Origin: Parietaria judaica
Lineage: Eukaryota; Streptophyta; Magnoliopsida; Rosales; Urticaceae
Length of the DNA: 64,000 nucleotides
Direction: 5' to 3'
Assembly (NCBI GenBank): GCA_954871525.1
Contig: OX940872.1
Coordinates: forward strand, 13,725,180 to 13,789,179
The position numbers and the translations under genes are program-made. The notes beneath the pieces were generated by a model, which did not search any database, was not told where the DNA came from, and worked only from the letters and a program-made list of their open reading frames with translations. Shown here piece after piece: positions 54,556 to 64,000 of the stretch (its first letter is position 1; every line of letters starts with the position of its first letter).

Positions 54556-57500
54556 ATGCCGAAGTACATAGAGTCATCAAGCAAATCAACCGGAGGACAC
54601 GTGACGCTACAGTACCCGATGCTCACGAAGAGCAACTACTCGGTGTGGGCGCTGAAGATGCGAGTAAATCTGCAGGCGCAAGGAGTCTGGGAGGCCGTAG
54701 AAGGAGGAGATTTTGAAGCACACAAGGATAGGATTACTCTCGCCGCCATCTATCAGTGAGTTCCGGAAGATGTCCTACTCATAATCGGCGAGAAGGATTC
54801 CGCAAAGAAGGCGTGGGAGACGTTGCGGACGATGATTATGGGCACATAACGCTTTAGAGAAGCCAAGGTTCAAACCTTGAAAAGCGAGTTCGAGGTTCTC
54901 CGTATGAGAGACGGTGAATCCGTGGACGAGTTCGCTATGAAGCTTTCATATCTTGCAACAGGTATCCGCTCACTAGGCGAACCGGTGGACGAGACCACCA
55001 TGGTCAATAAATTCTTGAGATCTGTAACTCACAGATACATGCATATCGTGACGTCGATCGAGCAGATCGGCGACCTCAAGACTATGTCAGTCGAGGAGGT
55101 TGTAGGTCGTCTAAAAGTCCACGAGGAGAGGCTTCAGGGCTATGGCGACAGAGACGGGGAGAAACACCTCCTGCTCACGCATGAAGAATGGAAGGCTAAG
55201 CAGAAGTGGAACCAGCGAGAAGGTTCTTCTTCAAGCTCATCGAGTCGCAATGGATACGGCACCGACAGCCGGGGACGTGGCAGAGGCCGAGGTCGAGGAC
55301 GTGGTCGCGACCAGCGCGGTCGAGGGAGTAGCACTCCCCGCCAAGACGGCACCACCCGCAAGGACAAGAGCACAGTGAAGTGCTATAATTATCAAAAGTA
55401 TGGTCACTACGCAAATGAGTTTCATACTAAGAACCGCGACGAACAAGCGAATTTGGTGAGATTCGATGACGACGAACACACACTTATGTTCGCCGAGGAG
55501 ATGGTGGAGTTAAGTAGCGACGAGCACGTCGACAAGGATGTGGTCAACCTAACTCACGTTGAGCAGGTGATCAACCTGCCACGAGGAGACAACCAAGAAG
55601 TGGTCGATGAGATACACGTCGAGCAGGAGCGCGTCGACGTAGTACTTGACGACTAGGTATCTAGCGAGGAGGTACCTGTCGACCAAGTACTTAGCCGAGT
55701 GGACAAGCTGCTGATGGAGGAGAAGCACAGATCGATCAGGAAGAATGAAGAGAAAACCAGAAAGGTGTTGCTCAATGAAGAAAAGGTTGTCGCCAACCTA
55801 CTCGTAGATGGGGAAGAAAAGGTCTATACCGACATTTTGTATTTAGACAATGGAGCCAGCAACCACATGACGGATCATCGAGCCAAGTTTGAAGAGCTCA
55901 ACGAGAAGATCGCAGGAAAGATGAAGTTCGGCGATGGTTCCATTGTCGACATCAAGGGAAGAGGTTCCATCCTATTCAAGTGCAAGAATGGGGACCAGCG
56001 CTTGTTAACCGAAGTCTACTATATACCGAAGCTGAAGAGTAACATCATCAGCTTATAAAAGATGACAGAGATCGGTCACACAGTGATCCTATCTGGAGAG
56101 TTCCGAAAGATGTGGAACAGCGACGGCACGCTATTGATGAAGGTGAAGAGATCACCGAGTCGGTTGTACAATATCAACCTGGTGGTAGATCAACCGATTT
56201 GCTTGATGGCATCGATCGCACACCCAGCGTGGCTATGGCATGCGAGACTACCGCGAGGCAGCCACCGAGAAGGAATGGCAAGAAGCGATCAAGCGAGAGT
56301 TGGAGTCCATTGAGAGGATCATACATGGGAACTAGTCGACCTGCCAAAAGGTTACAAGTCCATTGGTCTGAAGTGGGTCTACAAGCTCAAGAGGGACACA
56401 AAAGGCAAGGTCCTCAAGCACAAAGCCATACTAGTTGCAAAAGGCTACGTGAGCAGTGAGTAGACTTCAAGGAATTTTTCGCTCCAGTAGCCAGACTCGA
56501 CACAGTCAGGCTGATCCTATCTCCACTAGCCTTCTTACCGAGGCTAGAAAATCCACTACCTGGACGTCAAATCGGCGTTCATGAATGGTTAACTGGAAGA
56601 AGAAGTCTATGTTGCTCAGCCGGAAGGTTTCGTCGACAAGACCGCAGTGAACAAGGTGTACATGCTGTCAAAAGCTCTTTATGGGCTGCGACAAGCACCA
56701 CGTGCATGGAACACTCGACTCGACTTGAGTATGAAGAGTCTTGGTTTCAAATAATGTTCCCAGGAGCAAGCCGTCTACACGAGGAACTCAAGAGATGAGG
56801 CCCTCATCGTCGGTGTCTACGTCGACGACCTGATCGTGACTGGATCCAGCGCATGAGGCATTGATGGATTCAAGAAGCAAATGATGAAGGAGTTCGATAT
56901 GAGCAACATCGGAATACTTGTTGGAAATCGGTGGTATTAGTTCGACTTCCTTACCACGATAATAGCCTCTGAGGCGTCCTGATAACATTTAAAAAATTAT
57001 TTTAAAGCGGAAATCTTGTTACCGGACCGACGACCAATATCAGGTAATAATTATTTCGTTAAGATCTGATAAATATTTCGAATTTAATATTTCATAATCA
57101 TTATTAATAATCTAGTCGAATAGGAAATAAATAGAAAGCAGTAAATGGTTGCATTTATTGATCCAATGCATAACGCCGTACCTCAGTTGACGATTCCGGC
57201 TGCGCGTTCTGACTTGGGAAACTCCCGTGATCTTCCGGGATATTCTCCTGGATTCCTCGTACCGAAGCGTGGGCTTCAACGGCAGGACTCCGTTGCAAAA
57301 TTTAACTGATGGTTTTTTTAAAGCTACCGGAGAAAAATATCTCCTAAGCCAAACCAGAAGAGATATCAGAAACAGAAAACTCACAGACCCTTAAGAGAGA
57401 GAGAGAGCTCGAGTTTTTTGCTCTGGGGAAGGTATGAAAAATGTGTAGAATGAGCCTCCTATTTATTGGCTCAAGATGTAACCGATTTGGAGATTTTCCC

Positions 57501-60483
57501 ACCCTTTATTCGAATTCTATTAATTAAATAAATAATTAATTATTTCAATCCAATGGTCCACATTTAATCTCATCTAAATCCAATGGATATAATTAATCAG
57601 GGATTTAATAAAATAATAATACATGATAAGATCAAAATATTTAATCTTATCATCACATTAATAAAATTTGAATTACATATATATATATACATATTAAAAT
57701 TCGAATTTGTTTATGATTATCTAGATCAAATGGTTAAAAATAAATCTTAAACCAATCCAATGGATCAAATCAATTAGGGATAAAGTCAAATGCCCTAGGG
57801 TTTTATAAAACCCTAATTTGAACTCTAATCCACATTTATATTCGAATTATATTATCATATATATATAATATTAATTAATTTCTAATCCGACGGTAAAGAT
57901 TAAATCTCAAAACCGATCCAACAGACACAATTAATTAAGCAAATTCGAAATACCTAAACTTGGTCACCAAGTTTCAATTTCGAATTACGTTTAGGGTTCA
58001 AATAAATTATCTCAATCCAACGGTTGATATTAAATCATAACCGATCCAATGGATTAAATTGATTTTAGGGTTTTGTCAAAATACCAAAATATTAGGTACT
58101 TATGCCGCAAATATAAAATATCCAATTCTCATATTCGAATTTGGCTAGGGTTTGTATTCTCCAAACCCTAATTCGAATTTACACATGTAACAATATATAA
58201 ATATATTTTTTATTTATTAATATAAATCTTTTAATTATTAATTAATTATTAATTAGATATTAATAATTAAATCCAAATAATTAAATTATATCAATAAAAC
58301 CTTATCTCAATATCACATATTAAATGTCATGGTTCCACACCATCATTTAAATTCGTGATATGTGATTTAATTTCATAGTTTATCGAACCGAGTCATGAAC
58401 TTTAAAAATCCATAAATCACAAACCGTAAGTCTGAATGACTTGGTTCAAAAAGAAAAGTTGCTTAGAATTTAATTTACAAAAATATAATTCTGTTAGAAA
58501 ATCTAAATTCTAACTTTCTTTTTATCACCTAATTCCGTGTACCAAAATATGATACTTTTGCCACGCTGACGATAAAACTGTATGACGTCTGGCACAGACT
58601 TGTCAGCTATATAAGTCGAGCCAAATCATTAAACATTATCCAGAATTTATTTTAATCACGTACGTATCATCCGTTACAGAGCTATCCTGGGGACCATGGA
58701 CCTGTATCACTTAAGCTCCAACGAACTGCTAGTTGTTCGTCAAACCTCGAAGTGATTCCACTATAGACTTGAGGCTGCACTCTTTAGTGATACGGTATAT
58801 ATTATTCCCTTATAACAGTAGGGTGTGCATTGATATAATCAAATTCGGGTTACTGTCCTTTCACTTGATGACCCACACATGAGCAGGCGGTTTTTACCGT
58901 AATGCCCCTCATTGCATTTTCATCCTTGACTCAGTCATTAATATTATGAGCAACCCACTTATGGATTCAATTCATAAGTTGCGCACGGGTACCTCTCACT
59001 TCTCACCACTGACAACCAAGGGAATCAACATGACTCTGAAGAAAGTTGTGTGATGCCCATGTCTATGATCAAGCTATCCTTACTACGGACTATCATTTTC
59101 CCAAAATAATAGTGTTGGGAACAGAGGTAATATCTTGTGTTCTTTAACGGTTAAATCAAAGAACAATTAAGCTAGTAGCTCGGACTCATGATCACTCAGG
59201 ACTTAGAACTAATATCCATTTGATCATCATTTTGTGACTGAACTACAAGTTATCAGTGACGGTCTTGTATGATAACTTCTTGAGTTTAAGTCAGGTCCAG
59301 TCTAGTATGAAGACGCTTCATACTTAATGCACTTCTAGTGAGTGTAACACACACATAATCCAGAATAGGATTGTCACTTAGTCAAATTAATGACCTTACA
59401 CGATTAATGGGCTCCCACCCAATTAATCAGGTCACAGACGTTTTAAGTTCATTTATTATGATTATTAATTCTTCCTCACACCGACTCTGTTGTGATAATA
59501 ATAACATAATTGCATCCTTTATGACCTAAGGAATCAAACATTCTATTTTACTCTACCAGAAACTATAATAAGATTAACATAATAAGCATCATCTTTATTC
59601 AACGACTTGTCATAATCTTTTACAAATGGATAAATATCTTGTTTAAGGACACATATGTCCAACACTACTCTCATAATACCTTGGCATCGAGGTTGATCAG
59701 AAGAATGAATGCGTCGCGCTGAAGCAGTTAGCCTACGCGAAGAAATTTTTGAAGCAGTTCAAGATGGCGGAGTGCAATCTGAGTAAGTATCCGATGGAAC
59801 TAAAGTTAAAGCTCGGGAAAGACGCAAAAGGAACCACGGTGGATCCCATTGAGTACAGGCGTGCCGTCGGGTGTCTCGGGTAACTAACCCACACCCGACC
59901 TGACATCTCCTATGCAGTTGGCATGGTGAGTCGTCACATGGAGAAGCCTACTCGTTTACACCAGCAGGTTGTGAAGCACATCCTTTGTTACGTGAAGTGA
60001 ACAACGAGCTACGGGATCCAGTACGAAAGAGAAAATGGAACTGAAGATTTGGTTGGTTTTACCGACAGTGACCTAGCCGGTGATATCGATGACAGGAAAA
60101 GTACTATAAGGATGGCGTTTTATCTCAATGGGAATTTGATCACTTGGCAGTCACAGAAGCAGAAAATATCTTCTTGTGAATCCGAGTTCATGGCAGCGAC
60201 GCAACATTGTGTCAAGCGTTGTGGCTCAGAAACTTATTGAGCGAAGTAAATGGAGCCGAGCAGAATTCAGTGACTATACGTGCACAACAAGTCCGCAATT
60301 GCACTGATGAAAAACCCGGTGTTTCATGGACGCAGTAAGCACATCGACACTCGCTTTCACTTTATTCGCGAGTGTGTGGAGAATCGAGAGATCGTCGTGG
60401 AATTTGTCACCTTCAAGGAGCAACGTGCGGACATACTCACGAAGACCCTAGCAAGAATCAAGTTTGCAGAGATGAGAGAATGA
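54556..60483 (+). pseudogene. Copia gag-pol 2, integrase deleted and pol interrupted
   Basis: Starts MPKYIESSSKSTGG, about 90% like gag of element 1. Stops at 54757-54759, 55654-55656 and 56056-56058. Zinc knuckle with altered last Cys (GHYANEF instead of GHYANEC). Protease LDNGASNHMT is present. At about 56248 the frame jumps from the integrase zinc region (WLWHARL) to the region before RT (REGMARSDQ in the shifted frame), so about 1.2 kb carrying the whole integrase core is missing relative to element 1. RT follows in broken frames to 56918, is cut by the solo LTR, and resumes at 59665. RNase H motifs FTDSDLAGDIDD and KHIDTRFHFIRE are visible at 60056-60370. Non-functional. Confidence 0.9.
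56919..59664 (-). mobile_element. 2.7-kb solo LTR, copy 2, inside copia pol
   Basis: 2746 bp from TGTTGGAAATC to TCCAACA, with perfect 7-bp inverted ends. Flanks ATACT (56914-56918) and CTACT (59665-59669) match at 4 of 5. Alignable along its length with 4983-7673, including the Y-rich leader and TATA (AATAAATAGGAGG on the minus strand near 57455-57470). An extra block near 59512-59570 is absent from copy 1. It splits the copia RT between residues of the conserved region after the YVDD motif. A small frame at 57112-57384 is its R-U5, not a gene. Confidence 0.85.
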
Positions 60484-60782
60484 CTCGGCATGAAGAATCT
60501 CAAACCACGTCAAGCTTACGGGGGAGAATAAAACCGTAAGCCATGACAGATTTTACCCTCATCCACTTGCAAACAAGTTGATACAATATTTTATTATATT
60601 ATCTACCAAGTTGGTGGGGGGTATTATAGTCTTTTAGCAATATTTTTATTCCTATATAAGGACACAATATGTTGTGTTCTAACTCACTCCATCTCGAATA
60701 AAGATCTCTCTCACTCATGCTTTACCGAGTATAAAAGTCCTCCTCCCATTTTCTTTCTCTTTGCTCATTGGCTGAATTCTCC

Positions 60783-60785
<3 letters not shown>

Positions 60786-60855
<70 letters not shown>
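60786..60855. repeat. (AT)n microsatellite in a copia LTR
   Basis: About 70 bp of pure AT. The same LTR position is occupied by only about 19 bp near 54434-54452. Confidence 0.95.
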
Positions 60856-60856
<1 letters not shown>

Positions 60857-60876
60857 GGGCTGCAGAAAGATTGAGT

Positions 60877-61140
60877 GGGCATAAAGCCAAAAGTTGTGAG
60901 GCTTTCTAGTATTTGCGGCAAAAGTTCCAAAATACTTTAAGCCAACATAGACTAGTCCAACGTGGTCGACTAGATCGTTAGGCTATTTTTGAATCAATAT
61001 TATTTGATATTTATATTAAATATATACAAAGAAAAAGATTTAATTAAGCCTAAAAAAAGAGATAGGGATGTTGTTTGGAAGTTGTACATAATTTGCATGA
61101 TGCAGTAATTTACGTGCATTTGATGATATCTTTGTATAAA
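60877..61140. other. AT-rich spacer
   Basis: No feature recognised between the copia 2 end and the gene fragment. Confidence 0.4.
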
Positions 61141-61178
61141 TCTTGGTATATTACAGGTACCAAATCAACGGACAAATA

Positions 61179-61425
61179 ATGGAGATTCTAGTAGTAATTG
61201 TGTCTCTTGTAGAGTGTGTGTTACCTCATATTTCTAAGAGATGGGAATACCACAGATGTTTCGGCAAAAACAGAGATGCTCTTAGAGAAGCCCTAGAAAC
61301 GTTAGATTGTCAGAATAAATACATAGTAACATAGTTAGATGCGAAGGTTTTTATCGGTGAAAGAGAGGCGGGGAGCCTTGAGCTTGTTGGAACGTTTAGA
61401 AAATATTTCTCGAGAATCTGAAGAT
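61179..61425 (+). pseudogene. Possible 5' fragment of a CC-NBS-LRR resistance gene
   Basis: An ATG at 61179, about 20 bp after an acceptor-like TATTACAG, opens MEILVVIVSLVECVLPHISK and then a region with heptad-like pattern (NRDALREALETLDCQNKYI), stopping at 61332-61334. A shifted frame continues with VKERRGALSLLERLENISRE up to the copia LTR at 61426. A short hydrophobic start followed by charged helices with R-AL---E--L and ERVE-like words is typical of the coiled-coil end of CNL proteins. No NB-ARC domain is present. The copia insertion cuts it off. Family call is tentative. Confidence 0.4.
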
Positions 61426-64000
61426 TGTTGGTTCCCAATGGAAATGGATCTGCCAAAAGAACAAACGTAGAACAGGAAGAAAGAAAGAAGAACTTGGGAG
61501 AAAAGCTTCTCTGATTAATCTGAAGGCAACATCGCAATAATGGAGTTACAAGAAAATAAACACTAACACTAGTATTTTTAGGAGACTAGAAAAACGAAAC
61601 CCTAGCGAAAAATTCCTAAAATAGACTCAATCAAATCTTTACAATATACAATCGAATCCTAATAAAATCAGGAAACCAAATCGTATCGAATCTCCAAACT
61701 TGCTCCTCAAGTTTAGCTTCTGGTCGTATGTTCCTAGCAAGGCTGCTAGGCTCTCTCTGCTCGTGGAACTCTTGTTAGGAGTTCTTCTGGTAGGGGCATC
61801 TCTAGTAGGAGAATTCTTGGTCGGGTCCATTCCTGCTAGGAGGATTCTCTGGTCGGACCCATCTCTGGTGGGATAGCTCCTGCTAGGAAGATCTCTTGTC
61901 GGGCTCTTCTCTGCTAGGGAAAGCTCTGGTGGGGAAATCTCTGCTAGGAGTTTAGCCAAGTCAGGCTTAAACTCACATTCTCCCTCATAAGCTTGACTTG
62001 AGCTGAGGTTCTTTACTCCGAGCAGCTCTCTCATCTCCGCGAACTTAACTCTTGCTAAAGCCTTGGTGAGTATGCCTGCCCGCTCCTCCTTCGTGCTGAC
62101 AAACTCCGCGATGATCTTCTTCTTTTCCACACACTCGCGAATATAATGATATCGAGTGTCTATGTGTTTGCTCCGACCATGGAACACTAGGTTCTTCATC
62201 AGCGCTATTGGGGACTTGTTGTCCACGTAGAGTGTAATTGGCTTCTGCTTGTCTCCAGTTACATCGCTGAGTATCCCGTTCAGCCACATAGCTTAACATG
62301 CTGCTGCGGTGGCTGCCATGAACTCCGCTTCACACGAGGATAAAGATATTGTCTTCTGCTTCTGAGATTGCCAAGTGATCAGGTTCCCGTTGAGGTAGAA
62401 CGCCACCCGTCCGGTGCTCTTCCTATTATCAATGTCACCTGCTAGATCACTGTCAGTGAAGCTGACTAGCTCTTCTGCTCCCTCGCCTCTTCTATATTAG
62501 ATCCCATAGTCCGTTAATCGCTTCACGTAGCGCAAGATGTGCTTCACCGCCTGCTGGTGTGCGCTTGTGGGCTTCTCCATAAAATGACTAAATATCCCAA
62601 TTGCGTGCGATATGTCTGGTCGGGTGTGGGTGAGATACCTCAGACACCCGATCATGCGTCTGTATTCTGTGGGATCCACTTCTCTCCTTCTAGCATCCTT
62701 CCCGAGCTGGAGCTTCGCCTCCATCGGATACTTGCTCGGGTTGCAATCCGCCATCTCGAACTGCTTGAGGATCTTCTTTGCATAAGCCGATTGCTTCAGC
62801 GTAATGCAGTTTTTCTTCTGCTCTACCTCAATCCTAAGGTAGTAAGAACTCATCTCGAACTCGGCCATCATTTGCTTCTTGAATCCCTCTACTCCTCCTG
62901 AGCTATATCCTGTAACTATTAGGTCGTCCACATAAACTCCGACGACCAAAACTTCTTCCTCGCTGCTCTTGGCGTATACTGCCTACTCCCTGGAACATTT
63001 AGTGAATCCAAGGCTCTTCAAGCTCTTGTCGACGCGAATGTTCCACGCTCTTGGAGCTTGACGTAACCCATATAGAACCTTGGAGAGCTTGTACACGTTC
63101 TTCTCCTTGCCTTTGACGCCAAAACCTTCAGGTTGACTGACGTAGACTTCTTCCTCGAGGTCACCATTTAAGAATGCTGATTTGACATCCATGTGGTGAA
63201 TCTCCCAACCTCGATGAGCTGTTAGGGCTATGATGAGTCTAATTGTGTCTAGTCTTGCCACGGGAGCAAAGACTTCCTCGAAGTCGACTCCTTGCTTCTG
63301 CACGTAGCCTTTGGCTACTAGCCTTATTTTGTGCTTTAGGACATTCTCCTCGGTGTCGTTCTTAAGCTTGTAGACCCATTTCAAGCCAATAGGTTTCTGA
63401 CCTTTGGGCAGGTCGGTAGGCTCCCATGTCCTGTTCTTCTCGATAGACTCCAAGTTCTTCTTCATTGCCTCCAGCCATTCCTGCTCGCCTGCTGCCTCTT
63501 GATAGTTGGCTGGCTCCTCGGCGCACAAGAAAGACAACTCTTCTAGGTTCATCTCCACTTCCTGAGTCTCTTCGTATACTTTTATTAGGGGACGGAATCC
63601 TTGATCGAGGAATCTCCTGAGCTGGACGAGCTGATTCTGCTCGGGCTGGGTGTCCTGGGTGTGCTCGGGCAGGAATCTCTAGTAGGACTACCAGAGCTGG
63701 TAGGAGTACATGAGCTGGTGGGGGCACCCAAGCTGGTAAGGGCACCCGAGCTGGTGGGGGTATCTTGACTAAATGAGCTGGTGGGGGTACCATCCTGCTC
63801 GGTGACGCCATGTTCTTCTTCAATTTCGAACTCAACTGAGTTCTGCTCGGGGTCTCGGTTCTCGTCGCGCCAATCCCACTTCTTCCCTTCTACAAACACG
63901 GCATCTCTGCTCACCTGGATCTTGCCGCGTCGGGGGTCAAAGAGTCTTTGTGCCTTGCTTCCATTTCAACACCAAGGCACACCATTTTCTGACTCCTATC
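61426..64000 (-). mobile_element. Copia element 3, partial, runs off the right edge
   Basis: The minus-strand 3' LTR is 61426-61977 (starts TGTGAGTTTAAGCC, ends GGGAACCAACA; plus-strand host base AAGAT before it). The polypurine tract ATGAGGGAGAA follows at 61978-61988. The pol region extends to the window edge, so gag and 5' LTR lie outside. The LTR U3 holds about ten degenerate GCTAGGA/GGTGGGA repeats (61740-61960). The LTR start is shared with the solo LTRs at 14554 and 22679. Confidence 0.85.
61991..64000 (-). pseudogene. Copia pol 3 (RT and RNase H), decayed
   Basis: RT words: [46 protein letters not shown] and YVDDLIVTG (about 62930). RNase H words: FTDSDLAGD and KHIDTRYHYIREC (about 62130). 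In-frame stops near 62982 (TAG), 62499 and 62295, a frame change near 63570, and a small deletion before SYYL make it inactive. Between integrase and RT, five copies of an about 24-bp repeat (GAGCTGGTGGGGGCACCC type on the plus strand, 63678-63790) encode a Pro-Thr-Ser-rich linker. Confidence 0.85.

Larger units (their letters stand above)
54506..60876 (+). mobile_element. Copia element 2, plus strand, interrupted by a solo LTR
   Basis: Leader from about 54514, gag-pol pieces 54556-56918 and 59665-60483, polypurine tract AAGCTTACGGGGGAGAA (near 60512-60528) and a 3' LTR (about 60529-60876). That LTR has CTATATAAGG, a leader-like CATTTTCTTTCTCTTTGCTC stretch and a 70-bp AT microsatellite. The 5' LTR is absent. 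The 3' LTR is unlike that of copia element 1, but its U5-like part matches the sequence left of gag in element 1 (54430-54500). The far end near 60876 is approximate. Confidence 0.82.

Noticed and set aside
57112..57384. 90-codon minus-strand frame
   Set aside because: It is the transcribed leader part (R-U5) of the 2.7-kb solo LTR; the other copy does not keep the frame.

Overview
The window is nuclear DNA of a flowering plant, probably a eudicot. It has AT-rich intergenic DNA, spliced genes with GT-AG introns, Ty1/copia and Ty3/gypsy elements, an L1-type LINE, Helitrons, hAT-type MITEs and long foldback (Mutator-like) elements. I cannot name the species or family from sequence alone.

Genes. 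The only intact protein-coding genes I can support are three tandem paralogues on the minus strand. They lie at 12707-20442, 24446-27779 and 41782-47723 and encode short oxysterol-binding-protein-related proteins (ORPs) with a lipid-exchange domain and no PH domain, close to the plant ORP3/ORP4 clade. In each, seven exons can be placed base by base, and exons 3-7 have identical lengths (246, 97, 292, 103 and 261 bp). They differ in splice sites: the exon-2 donor is GC in the two left copies and GT in the right one, and the middle copy has lost the GT donor after its start codon. Transposons have expanded different introns in each copy.

Layout. 1-12.6 kb: a Helitron 3' end, two hAT MITEs with 8-bp target duplications, a decayed gypsy-like element split by a 2.7-kb solo LTR, a tandem repeat, and a complete Helitron (9421-12576). 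12.7-27.8 kb: ORP copies 1 and 2, separated by a foldback element, a copia solo LTR and a LINE 3' fragment; a solo LTR and another foldback lie inside intron 3 of copy 1. 28.6-32.85 kb: a decayed LINE. 32.88-39.34 kb: a nest in which a near-palindromic foldback element with an exact 9-bp target duplication was entered by a second inverted-repeat element in its left arm and by a 3.85-kb Helitron in its right arm. The second element holds an amino-acid-transporter-like exon and an hAT MITE; the Helitron holds a quinone-oxidoreductase-like exon. 41.8-47.7 kb: ORP copy 3, whose intron 2 holds an LTR, an unidentified open frame, a tiny tRNA-derived SINE and an hAT MITE. 47.9-64 kb: a solo LTR, a 5S-rRNA-like scrap, two copia elements fused head to head (49586-60876) with a second 2.7-kb solo LTR inside one, a fragment resembling the start of a CC-NLR resistance gene, and a third copia element running off the right edge.

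Reading of the whole. A small lipid-transfer gene family arose by tandem duplication, and homologous flanks can still be traced upstream of the copies. Most of the remaining sequence that I can identify is layered insertions, many datable relative to each other because target duplications and interrupted arms are preserved.
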